NCBI GenBank assembly: GCA_035541755.1
Contig: DATKMQ010000020.1
Coordinates: 1-46,341, forward strand
Reading direction: 5' to 3'
Source: Syntrophorhabdaceae bacterium
Lineage (GTDB): Bacteria > Desulfobacterota > Syntrophorhabdia > Syntrophorhabdales > Syntrophorhabdaceae
Length of the DNA: 46,341 nucleotides
Shown here: one piece after another, positions 34,164 to 42,833 of the stretch
Layout: every line of letters starts with the position of its first letter
How positions within the stretch are numbered: position 1 is the first letter of the stretch
The notes under the pieces: model-generated
Database searches by the model: none
What the model was told of the DNA's origin: nothing
The model's input: the letters and a program-made list of their open reading frames with translations, nothing else
Position numbers and translations under genes: made by a program

Positions 34164-34889
34164 ATGGCGAAGATTTATAACGGTGTCTATTTTATTCCCG
34201 GCCAGGATGAGATGATCCCGGACGCCCATGTTTACGTGATTGGCGATCCGGCCTCACAGGACCTGACCATGGTTGACGCCGGGTTGACGGGGAAGGGCGG
34301 ATATAAGGTAGAATCTCTCAAGAAGCTGGGAATCGATCCCGCCTTAATCAAAAGAATCATCATGACCCATACGCATCTCGATCATATCGGGTGTCTCGCT
34401 GAAATAAGATCCGCAACACCGGACGCGGAACTCTGGGTCCACAGGCTTGAAGCCGAACCCATGGAAGCCGGTGATGACAGAGCGATATACGGCATGGACG
34501 CATTCAAAGGCATGTGTCAGATGCAGTATGGAATAGGACCGGGTGCATTCACAATCAAAGTCGATCGGAAACTTGAAGGGGGAGAAACCCTGGAGATTGG
34601 AGGGATGATCTGGGACGTAGTTCATATACCGGGTCATTCAATGGGCGGCATTGCCCTTTACAATCCGGTTGATAAGATTCTCATTCCGGGTGACGTGGTC
34701 TATGCCGATTATGCGATAGGCCGGTTCGACCTCTACGGTGCCGATCCCGCTCAACTAAAACAGTCGCTTGCGAAGCTTGCCGCGCTCGATGTGGATGTAC
34801 TGCTGCCGGGGCATAACCAGATTGTTAAGGGCCTGCCGGGCGATTATATCAGAAAGACCGCCAGAATGTGGGACCAATACTTATCCTGA
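34164..34889 (+). CDS. Metallo-beta-lactamase-fold hydrolase
   Basis: 241 residues from ATG 34164 (AAAGGAG upstream); a longer reading from 34041 has no signal and no ribosome binding site. The binuclear metal motif is THTHLDH (68-74), with further ligands in HIPGHSMGG, PGDVVYADY and LLPGHNQI. This is the glyoxalase II-like superfamily; the substrate is unknown. It is monocistronic. Confidence 0.88.
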   Translation: MAKIYNGVYFIPGQDEMIPDAHVYVIGDPASQDLTMVDAGLTGKGGYKVESLKKLGIDPALIKRIIMTHTHLDHIGCLAEIRSATPDAELWVHRLEAEPMEAGDDRAIYGMDAFKGMCQMQYGIGPGAFTIKVDRKLEGGETLEIGGMIWDVVHIPGHSMGGIALYNPVDKILIPGDVVYADYAIGRFDLYGADPAQLKQSLAKLAALDVDVLLPGHNQIVKGLPGDYIRKTARMWDQYLS

Positions 34890-34962
34890 ACCTGTAAGAG
34901 CCTTGGTTAGCCGTAAGGCAAGGGAGCGCGGCCACATCATATTGCCGCCGTGTCACGCGCTG

Positions 34963-36600
34963 CTATACGAAGCTCTCGTATACGTTTACTTTGATCTTTT
35001 CTTCTTCCTCATAGAAGACAGCCGAGTTATATTCCTCACAGCAATCAAAGACGTACCTTCCGATTCGTATGCGAACATTGGGATGACAGGTCTTCCGGAT
35101 CTTGATCATCGGTTTTGCCGATTTTACAAGCGTGGTTTCGAGCATGTTGATCTCACCCTCCAACTCCTCCGTGTTATGCCTTAACTCTTCCTCAGTGGCG
35201 ACAAGCCTCATGTAGTGTATCTCTTTTTCTCTGTCGAGCGGTCCCGTTCTTTTTAATTCCTCGAGCGCCGCTATGTGTTTGCTTATTTCCTCGTACGTGT
35301 ATTTGACTTTCGATAATACATTCCTCAGATTCTTCAGTTTTGCCACGGTTTTTGGTTCATACCCCACGGTGATCTGGGTTCTATTTGACGCGCCGGAGCC
35401 GAGAATGTTCGATGTGATGAGATTTCTTGCGCTCAAGCTTCCCCCGAACACCCTCCCTTTCCCTAAGATAGCATCGATCGCATCACCCGCTGAAATGTTC
35501 GAATTGAGCGCGTCGCCCACTATCACATTTCTTCCTGCTTCCACGTAACAATTTTCCACGAAGTACATGTGAATATCGCGGCCCGCCTTGATGGACCCTT
35601 TGTTGGCGCCGAGCACGCCCCCCTTGATCGAGATATCCCTGCCGGCCTCCAGAGAGCAGTCTTCAACGATGCCGTCTACTTCAATATTGTCTGTTGCCTT
35701 GACGGAGAATCCAGAGATGACGCTGCCCAATACCTTCACACTTCCTTTGAAATTGATATTTCCAACGGAGTAGTCCACGTTTTCCCTGACAACAAAAACG
35801 GGTTCCACGAAAACTGCATTGCCTTTGAGTATAGGTTGGCCATCCATTGCAGCGACCGCGGACAAGCCGTCACCTGCGAGCGAGGCGCCTCTTCCGGCCG
35901 TGAGCTTTTTGTCATCTCCCGGTTTTGCCTGGATTGTTTTGCCGGTAATCGTACATCCCGGCTCACCTTTTGTGGCCGGAGTCTTCCTAGCGAGCACCTC
36001 ACCGGTGCTTACCGTGTAAATCATCTGCAATTCTTTGTAATCTACCTTGTCGTGTTCGAGCGCCTTGGGAGATATCTTGAAGTCAAGAGGAAAGGTGTAA
36101 TCGATCCGCGCGTCCAAGCCATGTACAGGTTCCTTGCCCTTGGCGAAGAGCACGGGTGTGTTGTAGACCTTGTCCGAGAATACGCTTCGAACTGTGCCGT
36201 AATTGATGCCGAATACGATGCCGGCATCCTGTATGTGCTTCTGTGCGTCTTCCAGGGTTAAGTCCTCGCCCCCATAAGCGGGCTTGAGCGTAAGGTAAGC
36301 CGCCCGCTCATATTCTTCCATCTTTATTTCCATGACGCCGTTTGTGGCGTATGCGGCTGTGAAGGATTTATCGAGAATCCCGGCATCGAGCGCCCGTTGT
36401 ATCGCCGCCTCGTCTACCCAGTAGGGATTAGCGCGGCGTCTGAGGGCATCTATGACCTCATCGCAGGTTGGGTAGGAATCGGCTTTTTTGATCGTGACAT
36501 ATGCCTTCTTTTCATCCTCCCTTAATTCGACGTCAACAGCCGGATGAATAGAGGCGTTCGTTGCCACAGGTTCTTTTGTGTGTTCTGCGCTATTTTCCAC
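34963..36600 (-). CDS. FapA-like (DUF342) protein
   Basis: 545 residues. After an acidic N-terminal region and a DUF342 N-domain (ITGKTIQAKPGDD, then VREN), repeated short turns (VKVLGSVISGFSV, IEVDGIVEDCSLEAG, ISIKGGVLGANKGSIKAG) build a right-handed beta-helix, followed by a coiled-coil-like helical region (about 415-500). This matches the FapA/DUF342 family, which in some bacteria works with bactofilin-like or flagellar-assembly proteins. It has no signal peptide, so it is cytoplasmic. Stands alone. Confidence 0.85.
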   Translation of the reverse strand: MENSAEHTKEPVATNASIHPAVDVELREDEKKAYVTIKKADSYPTCDEVIDALRRRANPYWVDEAAIQRALDAGILDKSFTAAYATNGVMEIKMEEYERAAYLTLKPAYGGEDLTLEDAQKHIQDAGIVFGINYGTVRSVFSDKVYNTPVLFAKGKEPVHGLDARIDYTFPLDFKISPKALEHDKVDYKELQMIYTVSTGEVLARKTPATKGEPGCTITGKTIQAKPGDDKKLTAGRGASLAGDGLSAVAAMDGQPILKGNAVFVEPVFVVRENVDYSVGNINFKGSVKVLGSVISGFSVKATDNIEVDGIVEDCSLEAGRDISIKGGVLGANKGSIKAGRDIHMYFVENCYVEAGRNVIVGDALNSNISAGDAIDAILGKGRVFGGSLSARNLITSNILGSGASNRTQITVGYEPKTVAKLKNLRNVLSKVKYTYEEISKHIAALEELKRTGPLDREKEIHYMRLVATEEELRHNTEELEGEINMLETTLVKSAKPMIKIRKTCHPNVRIRIGRYVFDCCEEYNSAVFYEEEEKIKVNVYESFV

Positions 36601-36852
36601 GGCTAACTTCCGGCCCCAATCGACTGATATCTGTGAAGCTTAAGCCATGCCCATGGTGCGGGTATTCCGGGCGACAGAGCACTCGCGCTTCCCGCGCTGG
36701 GAAGATGATGTGACCCTGTTGAAAGAATGACGTCTTTTGTTCTTAAGTCCAAATGTACTCTCTCTGTACGATATTATCGGATGAAAAGAGGGGATACTTA
36801 AGGAATTTAAGGGGTTATAACGTCTTGTGATGGCAGTCCGCGATATCCGAGA

Positions 36853-37380
36853 CTATTTGCGGACCGTTATGGATCGAGTGCTCGCCACGCGCTCTTCGCG
36901 GGTATGGAAGGCCTCTATCTCTGCATAATCGCCCACAGCGTGCGAATGCGTATTGTCCGCGTCGGTCAGAATCGCGATGCCTTTGGACACGGGGTTCTTC
37001 TCTGTCTCCCCGAAGAAATGCCGATAGTCTTCGAGCACATTGCGTTCTTCCGTAACCCAGGCGTCTGACGACTCGCGACCGCTTGCGACAACCACTATTT
37101 TCGCCCCGCTTGCATGGGGGGAATCGAATGACGATCCTGCCGGTATCGTATCGCTCCAGACATATTTAATTGCCCGAACCGGCCAATAACTGAAGACCAC
37201 GTATATGCCGAGAACGCTGTCGTTGCCCTTTTTTTCGCGCTCGTTCGTGCCGTCGGGAAAGGTAACGGCTCGCCACTTCCATCGAAGCATGGGATACTCA
37301 TTGAGCGCGAAAGGTTTCTCGTACATAATCTGCACGCCCTGGTTCGTTGAATCGGCATGCAAGAACTTAGTCCCTTCGGT
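36853..37380 (-). pseudogene. DUF3047 protein, 5' end lost at an insertion-sequence junction
   Basis: About 175 codons on the minus strand match the C-terminal part of DUF3047: PMLRWKWRA, GIYVVFSYWPVRAIKYVWS, VVASGRESSDAWVTEERNVLEDYRHFFGE and ILTDADNTHSHAVGDYAEI. Upstream homology starts cleanly at TEGTKFLHADS, and then the frame hits stop codons at 37385 and beyond, where the transposase-related sequence begins. The usual signal peptide and N-terminal third are missing on the far side too. A TTG start at 37362 could be used but would be non-native. Function of intact family members is unknown; most are secreted. Confidence 0.8.
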
Positions 37381-38050
37381 AGTGTCCTAATTTCAATTGA
37401 TTAACTCCGAAACGTTCCAGATGTGATCCGTTATGCCAGCCTTCATTGCGGGCGTCATTCTTAATGCACCATGAACCCGCACAAAGTTATAATGTGCGAA
37501 GTGCAAAGCAACCGCCGCCTTCAGGTTTTCGAGCTTCTTGCTGAAGGCGTTGGTAAGGCGAGTAAACCGCCTCATCTGCATACGCATGGTAAGATTCTGA
37601 CGTTCAACATGTGACGTACAGATGTCGCAAACATTGGGGTTGCCCATAATTGCCTTGCGCTCTGCATCTACAACATGTGGAGGACTATATCTTCCTGGGC
37701 CGACTGGCTCTGCCTCATAGTATTTGACCACTTGGCCGTAATCGACTTCCATACCAAAGGCCCGCTCTGTCGCTTCAACGTATGCCTTGAGAGCGTCAGA
37801 GGATATTTGAACCCTGTTCGCAAGACGGCCCGACAAATCCTTCATAAAGCGAATGGCAGTTGGTAGATCACGCTTGCCAATGAGGTATGAGGGGATCAGC
37901 TTAGTGTCGGGGTCAAGAGCAACGAACGTCCATTGATCGCCCACCCTTTGAGGATCATCAAACGTTGTTATGTGCCGTTGCTTCTTTTGAACGTAAGACC
38001 GCACATGATAAAGCATAAACCTATCGCAGATTCCATCGCACATATCAGTA
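37378..38050 (-). mobile_element. Remnant of an IS1-like insertion sequence
   Basis: The element begins at the break in the DUF3047 gene, where GGTAGTGTCC (37378-37387) looks like a terminal repeat. No inverted copy of that end is found to the right, and the transposase lacks its N-terminal part, so the right end has been deleted; its true edge (somewhere between about 38000 and 38060) cannot be fixed. The element therefore looks immobile. Confidence 0.7.
37393..38043 (-). CDS. IS1-like transposase, N-terminally truncated
   Basis: 216 residues. The DDE catalytic residues are in the expected surroundings: FVALDPDTKL, ISSDALKAY and SHVERQNLTMRMQMRRFTRL; the C-terminus ends RMTPAMKAGITDHIW, typical of this group. 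The N-terminal DNA-binding region and the motif just before SYVQKKQRHI are missing or deleted; the frame does stay open to about 38130, but that stretch is the antisense of the ilv leader peptide and shows no clear transposase similarity. A functional enzyme is unlikely. Confidence 0.8.
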   Translation of the reverse strand: MCDGICDRFMLYHVRSYVQKKQRHITTFDDPQRVGDQWTFVALDPDTKLIPSYLIGKRDLPTAIRFMKDLSGRLANRVQISSDALKAYVEATERAFGMEVDYGQVVKYYEAEPVGPGRYSPPHVVDAERKAIMGNPNVCDICTSHVERQNLTMRMQMRRFTRLTNAFSKKLENLKAAVALHFAHYNFVRVHGALRMTPAMKAGITDHIWNVSELIN

Positions 38051-38058
38051 ATATCCTT

Positions 38059-38127
38059 ATGTCCATTCTCGTAGTACTTGTCCTTGTTAGCGTCCCATAC
38101 AGGTTTGCGCCGATGGGTCCAGGGTAA
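38059..38127 (+). CDS. Branched-chain amino acid leader peptide (attenuator)
   Basis: A 22-codon frame from ATG 38059 to TAA 38125. Residues 3-12 read ILVVLVLVSV: nine of ten codons specify Ile, Leu or Val. The stop lies just before the terminator hairpin that precedes acetolactate synthase. Ribosome stalling at these codons under shortage would expose the antiterminator arm. A weakness is the lack of a Shine-Dalgarno sequence; the insertion-sequence remnant ends nearby and may have displaced it. Confidence 0.65.
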   Translation: MSILVVLVLVSVPYRFAPMGPG

Positions 38128-38186
38128 ATCCTAGCAATTAAGGAACGCGAAGCCCCTGCCGGTGCAAACCGGTGGGGGCTTTTTTT
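38102..38186 (+). promoter_or_regulatory. Transcription attenuator of acetolactate synthase (antiterminator/terminator pair)
   Basis: Terminator: 38150-38163 pairs with 38168-38181 (14 pairs, two of them wobble) around a GCAA tetraloop, with the T-run at 38180-38186. Antiterminator: 38102-38112 (within the leader peptide frame) pairs with 38160-38170 (11 pairs, one wobble), which uses the terminator's inner bases, so the two helices exclude each other. There is no upstream plus-strand gene for this terminator to end. A ribosome stalled on the Ile/Leu/Val codons leaves 38102-38112 free and read-through follows; one reaching the stop covers it and transcription ends. Confidence 0.75.
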
Positions 38187-38207
38187 ATTCCACGGAAGGA
38201 GACGATC

Positions 38208-39899
38208 ATGAAACGTACCGGAGCTGAAATTATCATCGAAGCCTTGGAGAGACAGGGGGTTCAGATTATCGCCGGCATACCGGGTGGGGCCAATCTTCCC
38301 ATCTACAACGCCCTGTATGAGAGTCCGATCCGGCACATACTGGCGCGTCACGAACAAGGGGCCGGTTTTATAGCCCAGGGTATGGCTCGCTCTACGGGCA
38401 AGGCTGCCGTCTGTGTGGCCACGTCAGGGCCGGGCGTAACGAACCTCATTACCGCAATTGCCGATGCCAAGCTCGATTCTATTCCGCTTATCGCAGTGAC
38501 GGGCCAGGTGTCACGCCAGTTGATCGGTACCGACGCCTTTCAGGAGGTTGACGCCTTCGGCCTCACCATGAACCTCACGAAACAGAATTACCTCGTGCGG
38601 GATGCGGGAGAGCTACCATACATTCTGGAAGAAGCCTTCCATATTGCACAGACTGGACGTCCCGGACCCGTCCTCATCGATGTTCCGAGGGACGTACAAT
38701 TGGCCTCAATCGATATGGACGCGTGGCCTGAGATTGTGCGGGTAAGCGGAGGGCTGGAGATGGATATCGATGCGTTGATGAAGATCGCACGAATGATCAA
38801 TGAAGCCAAGCGACCACTCATCTACGCCGGCGGCGGAATCATTCATGCGCGGGGCGCCGACTCCCTAAGGAGCCTCGCGCGCAAAAATTCCATCCCCGTG
38901 GCGCTCACGCTCATGGGACTCGGCGCGTTCTCTCCCGAGGAGCCCCTTTATCTCGGGATGCTGGGGATGCATGGCGCGCCATGTACAAATTATATCCTCG
39001 ACGAGATTGATCTGCTTCTCGCTTTTGGCGTGCGGTTTGACGACAGGGCCATCGGCAAAATAAATGAATTCTGCCCCCAGGCATCGATCGTGCATATTGA
39101 TATCGATCATGCGGAGATTGACAAGATTAAGAAGGCGAACATCTCCCTTGCGGAGGATATCGGGGAGGCGCTTAAACTTCTTGAGCCGCTTACTTACGCG
39201 AACGGAAGACAGGAATGGATAAGGCGTGTAGAGCGAATCAAGAATGAACATCCCCTGCCGGCCCCTGAGACAGATGACCCCTATCATCCTTTGAACGTCA
39301 TAAGGTGCATCAGTAGATTTGCTGACAGCGATGCCATCGTAACGACGGATGTGGGACAGCATCAGATGTGGGTGGCGCAGGCGTATCCTTTCAGAGAGCC
39401 GCGCACCCTTCTCACTTCCGGAGGTCTCGGCACCATGGGATTTGGCCTGCCCGCTGCCATCGGCGCGGCGCTCGCCCATCCGGGCAGGCAAATCATCTGT
39501 GTGAGCGGGGATGGATCTATCCAGATGAATATTCAGGAGATGGCAACGCTTGCGGAACTTGACTTGAATATCGCCGTTATCGTCATGAACAATCAGCGTC
39601 TTGGCCTGGTGAGACAGCAGCAGGAACTCTTCTTCCACGGGAACTACATCGCGTCGAGTTTCCCCTCAAGGCTCGATTTCGCGGCCATTGCGCGCCAGTT
39701 CGGTATAAAGGGTGTTAACCTTGGCGAGGGAGGGGATCCTGTTTTGGCCATGGAAGAAATCCTGAAACAGAAAACGCCGCGCGTAATCGACGTACCCATC
39801 CGAAGCGGTGAAAACGTCTTTCCCATGGTTCCGCCCGGATCGGCGAACAGGGAGATGATTATACAGAACGCGGCTAATCTTCATGTACCGGTCAGATGA
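38208..39899 (+). CDS. ilvB: Acetolactate synthase, large (catalytic) subunit
   Basis: 563 residues from ATG 38208 (GGAAGGAG at 38194-38201). Catalytic glutamate E49 in ARHEQGAGFIAQGMA, FAD-interacting SGPGVTNLITAIADA, and the thiamine diphosphate motif GDGSIQMNIQEMATLAELDLNIAVIVMNN are complete. It condenses two pyruvates (or pyruvate with 2-oxobutyrate), the first common step to valine, leucine and isoleucine. No ilvN small subunit or ilvC follows; the gene downstream is on the other strand. Regulation appears to be by the attenuator just upstream. Confidence 0.93.
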   Translation: MKRTGAEIIIEALERQGVQIIAGIPGGANLPIYNALYESPIRHILARHEQGAGFIAQGMARSTGKAAVCVATSGPGVTNLITAIADAKLDSIPLIAVTGQVSRQLIGTDAFQEVDAFGLTMNLTKQNYLVRDAGELPYILEEAFHIAQTGRPGPVLIDVPRDVQLASIDMDAWPEIVRVSGGLEMDIDALMKIARMINEAKRPLIYAGGGIIHARGADSLRSLARKNSIPVALTLMGLGAFSPEEPLYLGMLGMHGAPCTNYILDEIDLLLAFGVRFDDRAIGKINEFCPQASIVHIDIDHAEIDKIKKANISLAEDIGEALKLLEPLTYANGRQEWIRRVERIKNEHPLPAPETDDPYHPLNVIRCISRFADSDAIVTTDVGQHQMWVAQAYPFREPRTLLTSGGLGTMGFGLPAAIGAALAHPGRQIICVSGDGSIQMNIQEMATLAELDLNIAVIVMNNQRLGLVRQQQELFFHGNYIASSFPSRLDFAAIARQFGIKGVNLGEGGDPVLAMEEILKQKTPRVIDVPIRSGENVFPMVPPGSANREMIIQNAANLHVPVR

Positions 39900-40008
39900 C
39901 CCGGTAAGAATTGCGATAGTTGGGAAAAGCTCCATGACTGAAACGTGGAATCCGCGGGGCAGGTGTCTCGCGTGTCCATGCTCGCGTAGGATGCCCTGTT
40001 CATATCGG

Positions 40009-40836
40009 TCATCCCCCTTTTAACGCCTCCACTTCGAGTCTCACCATGTGGACGTGAATGAGGCCCAGCTCATCCTGAGGGAATCTTTCTGCGTATGTGT
40101 CTACCAGCTCTCCGATGAATCCGTCCTGAAGGTCGGCGGGAAGTCTCTGTATGTAAGGAAGCCAGGTCGTCCTCACCCAGGATGCGAGCCCTTCCCGCCC
40201 TTTCTGCGTCATGTCTTTGTCTATGAGCTCTATACGCAAGGGGCGAAGAGCGGCAGCCACGAGCCACGGCTCGTATTCATCGGGCCCGTAGAAGCCGTAG
40301 GGAAAAGTGAAGCCACGGTAAAAACGATCCCATCTGTGGCTTTGTATCATTGCTTGCGCGATATCCACGATAGCCTGTGCGTTCCCCTTGCCACCCATTT
40401 GCAGGAAGATTCTTCCATCCTTTTTCAAACTTCTTTCAATGCCTTTGAGCAGCCCCTGATGGTTCCGAACCCAGTGGAGTGCGGCATTGGAAAAGACCAG
40501 ATCGAAATCGTTCTTGAAAGCGAGATGGAGCGCATCAAGCACCTGGAAATCCACGTGGGGATAGTGGTCCTTCGGATATGTATGGCGGGCGTGCTCTATC
40601 ATCTCTTCGGAATTGTCTATGCCGAGGACGAAACCATGAGGCAATCTCTTTGCTATTTCAAGGCTCACTTTGCCGTCTCCGCAGCCAACGTCGAGTACCC
40701 GCTCGCTTCCTCTGAGGCGGAGTTTTTCCATAAGTTCCATGGCCCACGCAAATTGAGCGCAGGAACTGGCGCTGTAATCCTCGGCGTTCCATCTATACTT
40801 TTTCATTTTGAGTTTGTGCGCCGGCATGTGGTACAA
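40009..40836 (-). CDS. Class I SAM-dependent methyltransferase
   Basis: About 265-275 residues. RVLDVGCGDGKVSLEIAKRLP is the S-adenosylmethionine motif I, followed by GIDNSEEMIEHAR and FDLVFSNAALHWV. The latter order, with a C-terminal region ending in a PADLQDGFIGELVDTYAERFP stretch, resembles trans-aconitate methyltransferase-type enzymes, but the substrate is unproven. The start is uncertain: ATG at 40836, 40827 or 40806 (MKKYRWNAEDY, best start of homology). Its 5' end overlaps the promoter of the lipoprotein gene. Confidence 0.85.
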   Translation of the reverse strand: MYHMPAHKLKMKKYRWNAEDYSASSCAQFAWAMELMEKLRLRGSERVLDVGCGDGKVSLEIAKRLPHGFVLGIDNSEEMIEHARHTYPKDHYPHVDFQVLDALHLAFKNDFDLVFSNAALHWVRNHQGLLKGIERSLKKDGRIFLQMGGKGNAQAIVDIAQAMIQSHRWDRFYRGFTFPYGFYGPDEYEPWLVAAALRPLRIELIDKDMTQKGREGLASWVRTTWLPYIQRLPADLQDGFIGELVDTYAERFPQDELGLIHVHMVRLEVEALKGG

Positions 40837-40837
40837 T
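40808..40837 (+). promoter_or_regulatory. Sigma-70-like promoter of the lipoprotein gene
   Basis: TTGAGT (40808-40813), 18 bases, then TACAAT (40832-40837), 30 bases before the lipoprotein ATG. It lies within the start of the divergent methyltransferase gene. Confidence 0.6.
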
Positions 40838-40866
40838 ACAAAAAAAGCATAAGGAGGTCAAGAATT

Positions 40867-41463
40867 ATGAACAGACGGAGCTTATACTTTGTTTTCGCGG
40901 CGGTGATCATGCTGTCATTCGCCCTTTTTGCGGGATGCTCAAAACCGCCGACAGAGGAGATGACGAAAGCAGATAAGGCAGTGGAAGATGCACGACAGAA
41001 GGAAGCCCCCGCCTATGTGCCTGATCTTTTCGCAAAAGCGGAAGATTCACTCAAGAAGGCTAAGGACTACGTGGCGGCGAAAAAATACAAAGAGGCAAAG
41101 CAGGCAGCAATTGAGACCCAAACTTTAGCTCAGCAGGCAGTAGCAGGGATCGAGGAGGCCAAAACGAAAATGAAGGCTGAGGCCGATCAGACCCTGCAGG
41201 ATGTGCAAAAGGGCATCGACGACCTGAAGGCCATGGTTCCGCAATTTGCCAAGAAGAAGACCCTTGCAGCAGCCCGGGATGAACTGCAGGGCGCGGTAAC
41301 GAAATGGGAAGGGGATCTCACGAGCATCAAAGAGAAACTCGAGGCTAAGACAAAAGAAGCGATCGATGACTTGAAGGCAATGAAAGAACAGATTGACAAA
41401 AAGAAAGAGGAGGCGACGGGGCTTTTGAGCGCGCCGCCTGCGCCGCCGGCAAAAAAGAAATAA
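40867..41463 (+). CDS. Alanine/lysine-rich lipoprotein (DUF4398-like)
   Basis: 198 residues. A signal peptide ends at the lipobox FAGC (C24), so the protein is anchored by lipid, likely in the outer membrane. The rest is almost all helix with heptad-like A/K/E repeats (DLFAKAEDSLKKAKDYVAAKKYKEAKQAAIETQTLAQQAV), a pattern of the DUF4398 group, and ends in a proline/alanine/lysine tail. It may be a structural coiled coil spanning periplasm or peptidoglycan. AAGGAGG precedes ATG 40867; a terminator follows. Confidence 0.85.
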   Translation: MNRRSLYFVFAAVIMLSFALFAGCSKPPTEEMTKADKAVEDARQKEAPAYVPDLFAKAEDSLKKAKDYVAAKKYKEAKQAAIETQTLAQQAVAGIEEAKTKMKAEADQTLQDVQKGIDDLKAMVPQFAKKKTLAAARDELQGAVTKWEGDLTSIKEKLEAKTKEAIDDLKAMKEQIDKKKEEATGLLSAPPAPPAKKK

Positions 41464-41490
41464 CCGCATTAACGGTCACGAACGTGAACA

Positions 41491-41527
41491 AAAAGGGGAC
41501 GGGTGCATAAGGTATCCGTCCCCTTTT
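41491..41527. terminator. Strong intrinsic terminator
   Basis: AAAAGGGGACGG (41491-41502) pairs with CCGTCCCCTTTT (41516-41527), a 12-base perfect stem that can extend into the 13-base loop, then TGTTATT. It ends the lipoprotein transcript and could act in either direction. Confidence 0.9.
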
Positions 41528-41591
41528 GTTATTCTGTTCTCAAAGGCAGAGTGGGTGGGCGATCAAATAATGACAGGCAGTAAGAATATGC

Positions 41592-41619
41592 TTGCAATTT
41601 CAGGCCAACAAGTTACAAT
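41592..41619 (+). promoter_or_regulatory. Sigma-70-like promoter of the MBL-fold gene
   Basis: TTGCAA (41592-41597), 16 bases, TACAAT (41614-41619), 32 bases before ATG 41651. Confidence 0.6.
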
Positions 41620-41650
41620 ACATGTGTCTTAAGAACGAAATGAGGGTTTG

Positions 41651-42634
41651 ATGCGCGTTTATTTCTGGGGAACACGGGGTTCACTGCCGGCGTCCATAAC
41701 GGCGGAGACCATCAGTGCGAAGATTAAAAAAGCGATCAGCGAAATCAAGAACAATACCTTTGCAAACGATGAAGAGATTGAGCGGTTCGTGGACCGTGAG
41801 CTACCATTTTCCATCCGGGGAAGCTATGGAAACAACACGCCCTGTGTGGAGATCATGGGCGGGCAAGAATATATTATCTGCGATGCCGGCACCGGTTTGA
41901 GGGATCTGGGAAATCATCATATGCGGATAGCGGATCAGGGAAAAGAGCACAAAGAGGCCGTGTTCAATATATTTATCTCGCATCTCCATTGGGACCACAT
42001 CCAGGGATTTCCCTTCTTTACTCCTGCATATATCCCCGGAAACCGAATAAACATATATGGCTTCCATGAACATATGGAAGAGGCCATGGTGCTACAACAG
42101 AACAGTCCCTATTTCCCTGTTCCATTAAAGCGTATGAGCGCTGATATACGGTTTATCAGGTTGACGGAAGGTGAAGAATACGAGATCGGTGGATTTAAGG
42201 TGAAGGGGATCAAACAGAACCATCCCGGCGATTCGTACGGATACAGGTTTGAGAAAGACGGAAAGGTCATCGTCTATTCCTCCGACGCCGAACATAAGAC
42301 GAGCTGGGATCAAACCGCTCGCAACGATAACTACCCATTCCTGGAATTTTTCAAACAGGCTGACCTCCTCATTTTTGACGCCCAGTACGAATGGGGCGAA
42401 GCGGTACAGTCCAAAGATGACTGGGGGCATTCAAGTTACATCGCTGCCGTTGAACTCTCGGCCAAAGCCAACGTGAGGCACCTCTGTCTGTTCCATAACG
42501 AACCCACGTACGATGACGATCGCCTTGACGTTCTTCTTCAGGATACGCGCGAGTACCTCAAAATATATAATGACCGTCAGCCTCATCCCCTCAAGATAGA
42601 TTTGTCATACGACGGCATGGAACTCGAGGTCTAA
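41651..42634 (+). CDS. Metallo-beta-lactamase-fold phosphodiesterase-like hydrolase
   Basis: 327 residues from ATG 41651 (a TTG three bases earlier is less likely). The N-terminal MRVYFWGTRGSLPAS and HLHWDH (111-116) are the hallmarks of a branch of the MBL fold that includes cyclic nucleotide phosphodiesterase-like and phosphoryl-choline esterase-like enzymes; further metal ligands are in HPGDSYGYRF, SSDAEH and FDAQY. An insertion of about 45 residues (20-65) follows the first strand. Substrate unknown. Confidence 0.87.
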   Translation: MRVYFWGTRGSLPASITAETISAKIKKAISEIKNNTFANDEEIERFVDRELPFSIRGSYGNNTPCVEIMGGQEYIICDAGTGLRDLGNHHMRIADQGKEHKEAVFNIFISHLHWDHIQGFPFFTPAYIPGNRINIYGFHEHMEEAMVLQQNSPYFPVPLKRMSADIRFIRLTEGEEYEIGGFKVKGIKQNHPGDSYGYRFEKDGKVIVYSSDAEHKTSWDQTARNDNYPFLEFFKQADLLIFDAQYEWGEAVQSKDDWGHSSYIAAVELSAKANVRHLCLFHNEPTYDDDRLDVLLQDTREYLKIYNDRQPHPLKIDLSYDGMELEV

Positions 42635-42754
42635 GGTAGCGGCTGAGCTTGCCGTCTCTCTTCCCTCAACAATCAAAATCTCGCAACAGTTAAGGCGTAT
42701 CTGGTATGAACAGCAACCGTCAAGACTACAGACGCCTGTGGTTTCGCCGGCTGT

Positions 42755-42783
42755 TTGACTTAAGGTAGATAACCTATTATCAT
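42755..42783 (+). promoter_or_regulatory. Sigma-70-like promoter of fbp
   Basis: TTGACT (42755-42760), 17 bases, TATCAT (42778-42783), about 50 bases before the fbp start. Confidence 0.6.
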
Positions 42784-42833
42784 AATCGGGACTATGAGAA
42801 GCAAAAATCAGTCTTTTCCAATCGGGGTGCGTG

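Noticed and set aside
35569-36261. Plus-strand open frame (230 codons) in the FapA-like gene
   Set aside because: Antisense of a recognised beta-helix protein; no start signal.
37930-38130. Transposase N-terminus continuing through the ilv leader region
   Set aside because: The minus-strand frame is open to about 38130, but it shows no convincing transposase motif there, whereas the plus strand gives a consistent leader, antiterminator and terminator; kept as an alternative, not preferred.
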